From Merluccius polli (Eukaryota > Chordata > Actinopteri > Gadiformes > Merlucciidae): a stretch of 64,000 nucleotides of DNA. The translations under genes and the position numbers were made by a program. Where the stretch lies: positions 72,501 to 136,500 of the forward strand of contig JAOPHQ010005423.1 in NCBI GenBank assembly GCA_030340625.1, read 5' to 3'. The first letter of the stretch is position 1. Every line of letters begins with the position of its first letter. Below are positions 55,285 to 64,000 of this stretch, piece by piece. The notes beneath the pieces are model-generated. The model made no database searches, was not told the origin of the DNA, and saw only the letters and a program-made list of their open reading frames with translations.

Positions 55285-56138
55285 CCAGACAGACATCCCT
55301 GAAAATGCTAAATAAATGCCTTAGTAATAAGAACATAATATGAATATTATTATATGTATGGAATTGAGTGGGGAGATTTCATAAAAATTATAAATAGTAA
55401 AAAAATGTATTATTATTATTATTAAAAATATGTTGCAGAGATCTGTAGGAGAAGGAAAACAGCTGATCCAGAAGAGATGAAAGTTGAAAACAATTATAGC
55501 TGACCCGCAGTCATATGAAAGATATGAAATATTAAAATCTCTTAATTTTCAGGGGCATCTTGGCATAGCATCTGTTTTTTTGTGTGTTTCATTAATATTT
55601 GATAAATAATAATTGTTAAAAACAAACTGACAGAACTATTCATACTGTATATTAATATTGGGAAATTTACATTTCGACAAATAACATTATATGATATTAT
55701 TTTGCATTATTAAATTACATTTACATTATTATATTACATGACATATATCATATTATATTACATTGCACAGTTTGGGAGAACAACAGTCAAACAATACTGT
55801 CTTTTTAAATACTATTTTTGAAGAACTATTACTATTAACATAATCCAAAACATTTTACCAGTGTTGGTTCAAATTAAACTAATATTAATCATTAAACTCT
55901 TTATCATGAAACTTATAATAATCATGAGATGAAGATGAATCATGATACTAAACTGAATATGTAATACATGGTAACAATGTGTCTGGATGGATGGATTAAC
56001 TACTTTATGTAATTTATAGCATCACATCAAGCATCAAACTATAACGCTTCATGCTGAACAATACAATATATAATAAGTATATTATATGAAATGGAAATCA
56101 AGCATAAATTAAATAAAATACATTCCATGGTCTGGCAC
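55285..56138. other. AT-rich unique sequence, no gene recognised
   Basis: Over 800 bp of AT-rich DNA with TTATATTACAT words. No frame over 60 codons has meaning. Confidence 0.45.
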
Positions 56139-56142
56139 AAAA

Positions 56143-56193
<51 letters not shown>

Positions 56194-56226
56194 TGTGTGT
56201 GTGTGTGCGCGTGTGTGTGCGTGTAC
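56143..56226. repeat. (TG)n microsatellite
   Basis: TG tract with CTG and CGCG variants at its 3' end. Confidence 0.95.
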
Positions 56227-56304
56227 AGTACAAGCAGTGCAGCCTTCCTCATCTGAGCGCTCCGGTCTTCGCTGCAGTTAACCCTTCAGACACAACCTTG
56301 TCCT

Positions 56305-56590
56305 AACCATACAGAACACACCAAATACACTAACCATACAGAACACACCAAATACACTAACCATACAAAATACAATAACCATACAAAATACACTAACTAT
56401 ACAAAATACACCAAATACACTAACCATACAAAATACACTAACCATACAAAATACACTAACCATACAAATTACACAAAATACACTAACCATACAAAATACA
56501 CTAACCATACAGAACACACCAAATACACTAACCATACAAAATACACTAACCATACAAAATACACTAACCATACAAAATACACCAAATATT
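56305..56590. repeat. 18-bp minisatellite, array 1 (ACACTAACCATACAAAAT)
   Basis: About 14 copies of ACACTAACCATACAAAAT, often with an added ACACCAAAT (27-bp form). The Met-Val-Ser-Val-Phe minus frame is a repeat translation that stays open because the units are multiples of 3. Confidence 0.93.
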
Positions 56591-57016
56591 TAAGCAACAC
56601 AAGAGGGAGTGCTGTTATACTGAATATCAGCACCGCTGTGAATCGGTTCGTAGGTACGACGCCGCAGGCCGAGTGCCGAAGATAACAGCCGCAGCCACAG
56701 CTTTTATATAACAGTTCTACAAGCACCATTTATTAGTTAACAGTAATAAGCGACAGATTATGATTTGTTTGTTTATTTAATCATTTATTTTGCTCTGTCA
56801 ACACAAATAGTTGCGCAACTGGACTGGGACTGGACTGTTGCCAAGCAACACAAACATTTCCTGTTACCGCAGGCCAGCTACTCTCGGTTATTACTAGAAC
56901 AGCTGTAAAGTGGAGTGATACATTTATAGTTAAAAGTCCCAATGCTGTTATACTGAATATTAGCACTTATGGAATGCCTCTTGTCCAATCAAATGACTTG
57001 GTCAGAACTGTTTTAT
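56591..57016. other. segment between the two 18-bp arrays, probable insertion
   Basis: It holds TGCTGTTATACTGAATAT followed by YAGCAC twice in the same orientation (56612 and 56943), next to AGCAACACA / GCAACACAAACA words. It is unrelated to the minisatellite, so it is probably a transposon-derived insertion, but no ends were resolved. Confidence 0.5.
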
Positions 57017-57240
57017 AAACCATACAGAATACACTAACCATACAACACATACCAAATACACTAACCATACAAAACATACCAAATACACTAACCATACAAA
57101 ACATACCAAATACACTAACCATACAAAACATACCAAATACACTAACCATACAAAACATACCAAATACACTAACCATACAACACACTAACCATGCAGAACA
57201 CACCAAATACACTAACCATACAACAACCATACTAACACAC
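57017..57240. repeat. 18-bp minisatellite, array 2
   Basis: Same family as array 1. The dominant form is ACACTAACCATACAAAACAT plus ACCAAAT (27 bp), more homogeneous than in array 1. Confidence 0.93.
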
Positions 57241-57300
57241 TAAAATAAGACACGATAAAAAAATAAATAACCTGATTACCAGTTCAATATGAAAGGGACT

Positions 57301-57366
57301 CTTGTCTCTCTGTCTGTCTGTCTGCCCGCCCGCCCGTCTGCCTGCCTGCCTGTCTGCCTGCCTGAC
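57301..57366. repeat. CTGT/CCGC/CTGC tetranucleotide tract
   Basis: Tetramers CTGT, CCGC and CTGC in successive blocks. Confidence 0.85.
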
Positions 57367-57369
57367 TCC

Positions 57370-57600
57370 TATCCTCCCCAAATGGTGTATTATTTGTGAC
57401 AATTTGGTCTAATTCTAATTAGCTGTTAATTAGATAATCTTATGCTCTCTGATCTCTCTTAACAGCATTCACCACGTTGTTTACCTTCAATTACGAGCCT
57501 TTTATCGTGAAATAAAAAATACATTTACTTTCACGGGGAGTTAGGCAGAGTGTTAATGACAGCAAACACCTCATTATTCAGTCAGTCTCTAGCTCTGTTG
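57370..57600. other. repeat-free island, candidate conserved noncoding sequence
   Basis: AT-rich, complex sequence with TCTAATTAGCTGTTAATTAG (homeodomain-like cores). Ends before the GCATGCGCGCGCATGC palindrome at about 57611-57626. Inference only. Confidence 0.3.
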
Positions 57601-57629
57601 CTTGGACTTACGCATGCGCGCGCATGCGT

Positions 57630-57740
<111 letters not shown>

Positions 57741-58030
57741 CTTATTTAAAAACACAGTTCTATTTACACAGTAGATTTGTCACACATGACGGTTGAGTAC
57801 GCTCCCTGGTTCTCCACTCTGCACAGCCATCAAGGAGCTCACTACTAGAAGGCATTAGAACATCACCAGAACCATGAAGTTCAACACCGCTAGGAAACTC
57901 AAACAACCGCTGAACATTATTTGGACTTCTCCACGGCTGATTGTTCATTGTTGAACAATGCCGTTGCAGTTTGTGTGACTGACAGAGAAAGAGAATTTTT
58001 TTTCGTCACATTTAAATAAAAGAGCCATGG

Positions 58031-58177
<147 letters not shown>

Positions 58178-58599
58178 GGAGCGAGGTGGCAGATGTTGCA
58201 GGGCCAGGCTGGCTGTGTGGTTGCTCCCTGGCTGACGACAGTCACAGCACATCACATCTCCCAGCGCCCGGGGCGAGCGAGGAGCTGCAGCTGTGTCCTA
58301 CCGCTAGCACCCTGGGGCTCTCCATGTGAGAGCACAAAAAGATAGATTTCACCCGCTTTCTCTCCCTTTCACCACCTCTCCCTTCCCCTGGCCTCACCAG
58401 GTCTTCTCTGTTGTTCATCAGGAGAGGGGAGGGGGAGATGAGAGGAGAGGAGGAGATGAGAGGGGGAAAGGAGAGGGAGAGAGGAGGGGAGGGGATGTCT
58501 GACTACCTGTTTCTTTCCACCTGTGTGAATCACTTGATGGAAGCAGAGCTCTGAAACATTCATGAGCCTGAGGGATTCCTATTGGCCATCAAAGACAAG

Positions 58600-58627
58600 C
58601 CCCCCCCCCCCCCCCCCCCCCCCCCCC
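58600..58627. repeat. poly-C tract
   Basis: About 28 C. A G10 run follows at 58735. Confidence 0.92.
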
Positions 58628-58754
58628 TCTCACACTGTCTGCTAGGCTGTCCGCGGAAGTCTCTGTTTGTTGTGTCTCTTAAAGGGAAACTGGGCTGTCC
58701 ACTGTTTACACTTTCATAGAGAACAAGTATGGAGGGGGGGGGGGTCAGGAACAC

Positions 58755-58885
58755 TAGTCTAGCGCTTAGGGTGTTCAAATCCCAGCCAAAAGGTTCTGGG
58801 TTCAATCCCCAACCGCTGCAGTCAACCTGTACGCATCCTTGAGCAAGATGACCCCTAACCCTTACCTGCTCCTGAGAAACAATAC
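58755..58885 (+). mobile_element. tRNA-derived SINE, copy 1
   Basis: AGTCTAGCGCTTAGGGTG, then CAGCCAAAAGGTTCTGGG and a B box GGTTCAATCCC. The body continues with CATCCTTGAGCAAGATGACC and CCCTTACCTGCTCCTGAG. This is the order of a common fish SINE: tRNA-like head, then a (TCC)TYGAGCAAG...ACCC body. It lacks an obvious poly-A or short-repeat tail. Confidence 0.72.
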
Positions 58886-58931
58886 TTAAAGATAACATAA
58901 TAGGGGAAATGAGAGACAGACGCGTAGGTGT

Positions 58932-58958
58932 AACACACACACACACACACACACACAC
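58932..58958. repeat. (CA)n microsatellite
   Basis: A 26-bp CA tract. Confidence 0.93.
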
Positions 58959-59312
58959 CTCCCCATCGACCGAGGCGGTGGAGGACGTCTGAAGAGCTTT
59001 TCCTGCGGACGCTTCAAAGCGTCTTCAGTTAAAACTAAACTCAATGCAAAGAAAAGCTCAAGATGAAAGATAATGGAGAAGTGAACTCCGCGTGGCCTCA
59101 GAGGGAGAGAGAAGCTTTTACCAGAGACTTCTGACTTGGGCTGGGTATTGTTCAAAATGTTAATTTTGAACAATCAGCAATCAAAAAAATAGCATGCAAC
59201 CAAAAATGTTTCATTTAAATTGCAGAAATCATTAATGACTTAAAGTGTTGCACAACAGAAATCCGTAATTTACTTCTATTTATGTTATTAGGGGTATCAA
59301 GGTGTACATTAA

Positions 59313-59785
59313 AGGTGCAGTGCTAGAATTTAGTGGCATCTAGTGGAACCGACTTGGAAATTGAATATAGTATTCATAAGTATGTTTTAATTAATGTATA
59401 ATCCCATGAAAATAATAATTGTTTTGTTTTCGTTACCTTAGAATGAAATGAGCTCTTTATATCTACATGGGGAGCGGGTCGCCTTCCATGGAGCCCGCCA
59501 TGTTGCACCGCCATGTTTCTACAGTAGCTCAGAACGGACAAACCTCTCTAGAGAGGATGCAATGTTGAATTTTTAATCGTAATCACCATCTTACTTGTAA
59601 GATATGACCTATAGTTTTACAGACAAAATAACTAATAAATAAATAACTAATAATTTATAAATGATCAACCTCATCACTTGACACTTGGCTACTCGTAGAC
59701 TGACATAATTTCTGAAGTACCTACTGGCACCTTACACCTTCCAGTACAGGCAACCGTAGCTTCTCCTACGTCGTTAGAAAGGGAG

Positions 59786-59820
<35 letters not shown>

Positions 59821-59894
59821 GGGGGGGGGGTATTAAGTTGGTTGAAATCTACAACCTCACTGCTAGATGCCACTAAATCTTACACACTGCACCT
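59313..59894. mobile_element. Kolobok-like MITE flanked by TTAA
   Basis: TTAA lies directly outside both ends (59309-59312 and 59895-59898). The left arm AGGTGCAGTG...ATTTAGTGGCATCTAG and the right arm, inverted, AGGTGCAGTGTGTAAGATTTAGTGGCATCTAG, agree over about 33 bp with small differences. TTAA target duplications are typical of Kolobok (and piggyBac) elements, and AGGTGCAGTG-type ends favour Kolobok. It has no transposase. Confidence 0.82.
59788..59830. repeat. (TG)n followed by poly-G
   Basis: TG tract 59788-59817, then G13. Confidence 0.93.
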
Positions 59895-59899
59895 TTAAG

Positions 59900-60130
59900 C
59901 ATCAGAAAATGATGTTCCAGCAAATCCATGGCAATCTCACATAATTTCCCTCTATCGATTGCCATCTATTCCTTCAAGCCGAATTTAATGGCTGGAGTCT
60001 TTTTCCCTCCTGGCTATGTAGCCGAGGGGGTGACCAATTACAAAGTAGTATTTAAGGAAATTAATAGATGTTTAGAGATAGATCATTTAAGTTGAACAAG
60101 TCTAATGTAATTAAAAAATGTACTCCAATG
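59900..60130. other. repeat-free island, candidate conserved noncoding sequence
   Basis: Complex sequence (CTATCGATTGCCATC; GAATTTAATGGCTGGAGTC) ending AAGGAAATTAATAG. No open frame. Inference only. Confidence 0.25.
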
Positions 60131-60134
60131 ACAA

Positions 60135-60137
60135 ACA

Positions 60138-60202
<65 letters not shown>
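60135..60202. repeat. (CA)n microsatellite
   Basis: About 67 bp of pure CA. Confidence 0.97.
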
Positions 60203-60204
<2 letters not shown>

Positions 60205-60589
60205 TATAGACATATTGTGAGGCATATTGTGTGATGTGTGGAGCAGCTGGTGTGTGTTTGTGGATTAATATCAGAGAGACGATGTCAAAACATCTGCATG
60301 GGCGGGGCTCTACTTTCTCAGGTCCCCAGTGGATGAATATGTTGTTCTGAGTAGGATTGTAAGGCGGCTGCCAGGGAACGACCATATAAGGTCATCTTTG
60401 TCCCACACCCAACAGCTGCAGTTAAACAGCAATACAACACTTTCTCCTCTCTCTCCACACACAAGCAGCTAACAGTTGCAACTCTGTCTTATTTAGTTAG
60501 AAACAATTCCTTAATTCATATCTCCTCTCTGTCTTAGTTAGACTTAGAAACACTTTTATGAATATAGCCTCTCTGTCTTAGTTACTACT

Positions 60590-60735
60590 GAGCGAGTAGG
60601 GGCTTGAGTGTGCGACTCCCAGCCCAAAGGTACCAGGTTCGATCCCCATGGTCCGCACAGTACCGCATCTGTAGGCATCCTAAGCAAGTTGCCCAGTAGT
60701 TGTTTTTAGTATTTCTGACCCACCTTCTCCGCTGA
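60590..60735 (+). mobile_element. tRNA-derived SINE, copy 2
   Basis: GGGGCTTGAGTGTGCGACTC, then CCAGCCCAAAGGTACCAGGT and a B box GGTTCGATCCC, followed by a body with GTAGGCATCCTAAGCAAGTT. It is the same family as 58755-58885 and also on plus. The two are about 1.8 kb apart and diverged. Confidence 0.72.
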
Positions 60736-61139
60736 GGTTGGACGCATCACAGATACACGGTCATACTGTCGCCGTAGCAACGCCCACAAGGCGTCAAGCC
60801 GACCCTGGCAACCAAAACAAAGATATTTTATTATCATTTATCTTTTATGTGACCTGACATCTGATTGAAAAGAGGGGGTGTGGCCTCACCTTGATGGGTG
60901 TGTACCACTTGTTCTCTGCATTCTGATTGGTGGGAGTGGTTCTGGGCGTCGGCCGCCGGACCATAGGCTCGTCCTCCTCCTCAGGAAGTGAAATCACAGC
61001 GTTCTTCGCCATCTCAAGCCGCGCCCCCTCCTCCGTAGACCCCTTCTCCCCCCAGCGCACCTAACAGTTAAACCAGGAGGTAAAGCCATTATAAACAGAG
61101 AAACACTGTTATAAACTGAGTTAAATACTGTTATATAGC

Positions 61140-61318
61140 ATAGAGGGTTATAATTAGCATATAGGGTGAGTGTTAGCATAGCGGGTAAGTGTTAGCACAA
61201 AGGGTGAGTGTTAGCATAAAGGGTGAGTGTTAGCATAAAGGGTGAGTGTAAGCATAGAGGGTAAGCATTAGCATACAGGGTAAGTGTTATCATAGAGGGT
61301 GACTATTAGCATAAAGGG
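61140..61318. repeat. 21-bp minisatellite (GGGTGAGTGTTAGCATAGA), left part
   Basis: Eight to nine units with GAGG/AAGG and GTAAG variants. The array continues at 61511-61535 and 62618-62760 beyond two insertions. Confidence 0.92.
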
Positions 61319-61510
61319 CAGGGCCATGCACAGACATCGTGAAGGGCAGTGACTCAAGCCCCCCTCCCCCAACTACAGCATCTGCAGTAGTAAAAACTAC
61401 AACAGTAAAACTATTATTCTAAAAAAAGCAGTTAGAGGGGCACTTTAGCCAATGAGGGCAAAGGGGCAGTGGTCTCGGCTACTGTTGCAACCTCCCTGTT
61501 TTCGTGCCTG
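61319..61510. mobile_element. 192-bp hAT-like insertion in the minisatellite
   Basis: Starts CAGGGCCATGCACAGAC. The right end is, inverted, CAGGCACGAAAACAGG. The flanks ATAAAGGG (61311-61318) and ATACAGGG (61511-61518) match at 7 of 8. Terminal similarity is limited to CAGG, so the hAT assignment rests mainly on the duplication and CAG ends. Confidence 0.6.
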
Positions 61511-61535
61511 ATACAGGGTGAGTGTTAGCATAGAG

Positions 61536-62617
61536 CAGGCCTATTCAACTGTTGGCCCATGGGCCAAATCCGCCCGTGGTCCTTTTGATCTGGCCCGCAA
61601 ATTATTTATTAGAACATACAGTGACAACAATCAGAATCAATTTTCCCCGAAAAAAAAGCTGTTTCTGTGCAAGAATGAGAGCCAGTTCAATTTCCTCCAA
61701 TAGAGAACAGTTGTATCCACTTTGTCCCGCCCCCACGACCTGCCCATGATCCTGCACACTCTCCATGCGAGCGCCAACGTCTGTCTCTAATGTGGCAAAG
61801 TTCTGAACATAGCAGGTGGTTTCAGCCTCCCTCCGGGTTGCATGGGTTCTGGGTAAAAAGGAAAAAAGAAACCCTTCACAGATTGTGAAATAGTGAAAGG
61901 CTGCATGCTAGCTGTCCTTGAAGATGTGGTTAGCGATGATAAGGTGGAGAAGAATATAATTTTGTCTATCATTTCAATAAATACAGATTCGAAACCCTTT
62001 TGGAAAGTTAAAAAAAGCAGAGGTCGACGAGTCAACAGACCGCAGTGATGCAGCAGAGTTGTGCCGATTATTTGATGGAGAGTGTCTTAGAGAAGATGTG
62101 CTTGGACTTCTGTTGAACAACATGACCACTTGTTGCTTGATGTATTGATATATCTGGCCATTTCTGTTGAATGTTAATAACATGATCACTTGTTGCTAGA
62201 TTGATTTATGGCTGAGGCCATTTATTTTGATTATTTATTTGACCAATATGAATGAAATGAATAATAAGAGTAGGCTTACTTGTCACAGATTTTTACAGGT
62301 TCAATGTTAAAAGGTTTAATGTCTGTCGATCTGCCACATTAATGAAATCAGTTCTGAATTTAACTTTTGAGGTGAAGTGATTTATTGAAAAGAAATACAT
62401 GAAGAATAACAAAGATCTATGTAGAAATGTATGGACTGACTGCTCTATTTTGTTTAAGATACACAAACTGTGAATACAAACTCTTTATGCACAGTATTAA
62501 GGGTATTTAGTGTTGTTTTTGATGTTCACATGTAAGTGCTTGAGTGATTTTTCCGGCCCCCCTTAATTTTCTATTTCAATATTCTGGCCCTCATAAGAAA
62601 GTAGTTGAACAGCCCTG
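61536..62617 (+). mobile_element. hAT element with transposase remains
   Basis: CAGGCCTATTCAACTGTTGG on the left and, inverted, CAGGGCTGTTCAACTACT on the right are clear hAT-type ends. The flanks GCATAGAG (61528-61535) and GCACAGAG (62618-62625) match at 7 of 8. Subterminal GGCCCATGGGCCAAAT and, inverted, GAGGGCCAGAAT are also mirrored in style. It contains a decayed transposase segment. Confidence 0.87.
61863..62148 (+). pseudogene. hAT transposase fragment (GTF2IRD2/ZBED-like type)
   Basis: In one frame 61863-62010 gives KKPFTDCEIVKGCMLAVLED, which fits the GKPFTDGEFVKECML segment of hAT transposases. After a shift the next frame gives VDESTDRSDAAELC, matching the (V)DESTD.TD.AQL motif that bears the first catalytic Asp, then CLREDVLGLL and a stop at 62146-62148. 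The BED finger upstream survives only as a possible trace (TCTAATGTGGCAAAG, cysteine codons) and the C-terminal dimerisation domain is gone. The copy is inactive. Its presence supports the hAT call for 61536-62617. Confidence 0.75.
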
Positions 62618-62762
62618 GCACAGAGGGTGAGCATTATCAAACAGGGTGAGTGCTAGCACAGAGGGTGAGCATTATCAAACAGGGTGAATGTTGGCACACA
62701 GTGTGAGTGTTAGCATGTTAGCATACACGGTGAGCATTGGCATACAGGGTAAGTGTGGAAGC
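62618..62762. repeat. 21-bp minisatellite, right part
   Basis: GAGGGTGAGCATTATCAAAC, GTGAGTGTTAGCATG and related variants, more divergent than the left part. Confidence 0.88.
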
Positions 62763-62764
62763 AT

Positions 62765-63060
62765 TCGTGTCTGTTAAGCTGTGACTGTTTTTAATTGAAT
62801 TCATCACATCTGTTGCTAGCCTGACAAGCCTGTGAATAGAGAGGTGATTAATTAATTAATTAGCGACGTAGCCCTGAGCCGGTGGCTAAGCTTCACAATA
62901 CAGAACAGCTTTTCACTATCAGCTCAGAGACGGGCAACACAGCTCCATCCAGAGAAATATGAACGCAGCGACTCTCTCTCGAAGAAGGCAAGTTTGATTT
63001 ATTGGACGGGACAGAGCGGTGTGGTTGGGCTGCTTAGTGTTTTATACGTGTGGTGGACGA
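62765..63060. other. repeat-free island, candidate conserved noncoding sequence
   Basis: Contains ATTAATTAATTAATTAGCG and no open frame. Inference only. Confidence 0.28.
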
Positions 63061-63079
63061 CCGGTTGAGCACCTCTTTT

Positions 63080-63275
63080 TCAGAGAGGGAGGGCAAAGCG
63101 GAGAGAGGAGATGAGAGAGGAAAGGACGAGAGAAAAGAAGAGAGAGGAAAGGACAAAAGAGGGGCAAATGGAGGGGAGGGAAAGAGGAGAGGAGAGAGAA
63201 GGAGAGGAGAGGAAAAGAGGGGAGAGAAGAGGAGAGGAAGAGGGGGGAGGAGGAGAGTTCAAGTGAGATAAGAGG
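63080..63275. repeat. purine-rich GAGAGGAAAGGACGAG tract
   Basis: Almost pure A/G over about 190 bp on plus. Arg/Glu and Ser/Pro-rich frames are compositional. Confidence 0.9.
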
Positions 63276-63539
63276 AGCCGTCTAGAGTGATAATCTCATC
63301 CCATGAAGAATACTTGAAGAGTCCTGGGGGAGGATAAAGAAGACCTGCCCCACCCCCTCCTCCTTCTCAGGGCCAAAGAGATCTCTTCAAAGGAGATCCT
63401 ATTTAAAGAGGAAATCTAAAAGGTGATTCCCTGCAGATGAAAGGCGAGCATGGGGAGAGCGAAGGTGTTTCTAAACGTGATGTCATCACATCATTTCTAG
63501 GAGGACATATCAGGTCTGACGTGTTGCCATCATCAGCAG
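63276..63539. other. unique sequence, no gene recognised
   Basis: Complex sequence with no coding evidence. Confidence 0.4.
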
Positions 63540-63540
63540 A

Positions 63541-63573
63541 GTGAGGAGGAGGAGGAGGAGGAGGAGGAGGAGT
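63541..63573. repeat. (GGA)n microsatellite
   Basis: Eleven GGA units. Confidence 0.93.
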
Positions 63574-64000
63574 CTTCCAACATGCTCCCATCTTCTAACC
63601 TCCACTCCTCCCTCGTCGCTACAACACAGAGTTCACACACTTCCACAAAGAGAAGAGGAGAAAATAGAGGAGGAGAAACACACCTCCATGCGTTTGATTC
63701 CTCCTGCCCCTCTCCCTCCATAGTACGAGGCGTCAACTGTGGGCCATTTCTTCTTTGGGTCCGGTTCTGGCTCCTGGAGGTGGGGGGGGGGGGGGGGACA
63801 AGTTTGTGTGGGAGAGATGTGTTGTCATTACAGACGAGTAGCCACATTTTGAGTAACCGGATCTAGAACTCCAGAACCAGATCACGACACTGTTAAGCTA
63901 CACATTACAATCGCCTATCTCGGCTATGTTTCCAGGAGGATATAATTTCTTGAACACCGTGAAATATGTTGGATCCCATTACTCAACATGTGGCTACAGG
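63574..64000. other. unique sequence with a G-run, no gene recognised
   Basis: A G17 run lies at 63781-63797. Frames on both strands (63533-63847, 63582-63866) are not recognisable. Confidence 0.4.

Overview
The window looks like intergenic DNA from a vertebrate, almost certainly a teleost fish. I find no convincing host protein-coding exon in it. What it holds is transposon-derived sequence (PIF/Harbinger-like, hAT-like, Kolobok-like, RTE-type and L2-type LINEs, tRNA-derived SINEs), dozens of minisatellites, and an exceptional density of long, nearly uninterrupted dinucleotide repeats (GA/CT, CA/TG, AT). That repeat load fits gadiform (cod-like) genomes, but species assignment is inference only. 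Most open frames here are translations of simple repeats (Leu-Ser, Arg-Glu, Thr-His, Val-Cys, Tyr-Ile) and are not genes.

Layout. 1-12 kb: microsatellites, minisatellites (4.8-5.3, 6.0-6.2, 10.5-11.1 kb), a 271-bp hAT-type element with a perfect 8-bp target duplication (651-921), and unique AT-rich islands. 12.2-14.9 kb: a foldback complex with a 44-bp-arm hairpin, three 190-bp tandem units and long AT tracts. 15.1-17.8 kb: a 2.7-kb palindrome with about 1.16-kb arms. 18-22 kb: minisatellites and nested hAT-like termini.

22.2-35.7 kb is the most remarkable part. A 28/29-bp minisatellite of about 1.4 kb has been split by six independent insertions. Four of the six have exact 3-bp target duplications, a fifth is one mismatch short of one, and the sixth has an exact 8-bp duplication. 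They include a relic Harbinger element (transposase plus Myb-like partner) that received a nearly full-length RTE LINE, itself interrupted by an antisense L2 fragment. A hAT-like element carries a piece of 28S rRNA and a second hAT, which holds a 41-bp micro-element. Three copies of a composite GGCCCAGTTTCCCG element each contain an inner foldback, and one of them also took a further insertion.

36-64 kb: a hAT-like element (36.4-37.6 kb), an inverted-repeat element (37.6-38.2 kb), a 770-bp ATATAC array (40.7-41.5 kb), a BED zinc-finger transposase relic beside a 67-bp palindrome (50.9-51.2 kb), an 18-bp minisatellite split in two (56.3-57.2 kb), a Kolobok-like element flanked by TTAA (59.3-59.9 kb), two SINE copies, and a 61-63 kb minisatellite hit by two hAT-type insertions, the larger holding hAT transposase remains.

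No gene network can be described. The biology here is layered transposition into minisatellite DNA, together with several repeat-free, homeodomain-site-rich islands that might be conserved noncoding elements.
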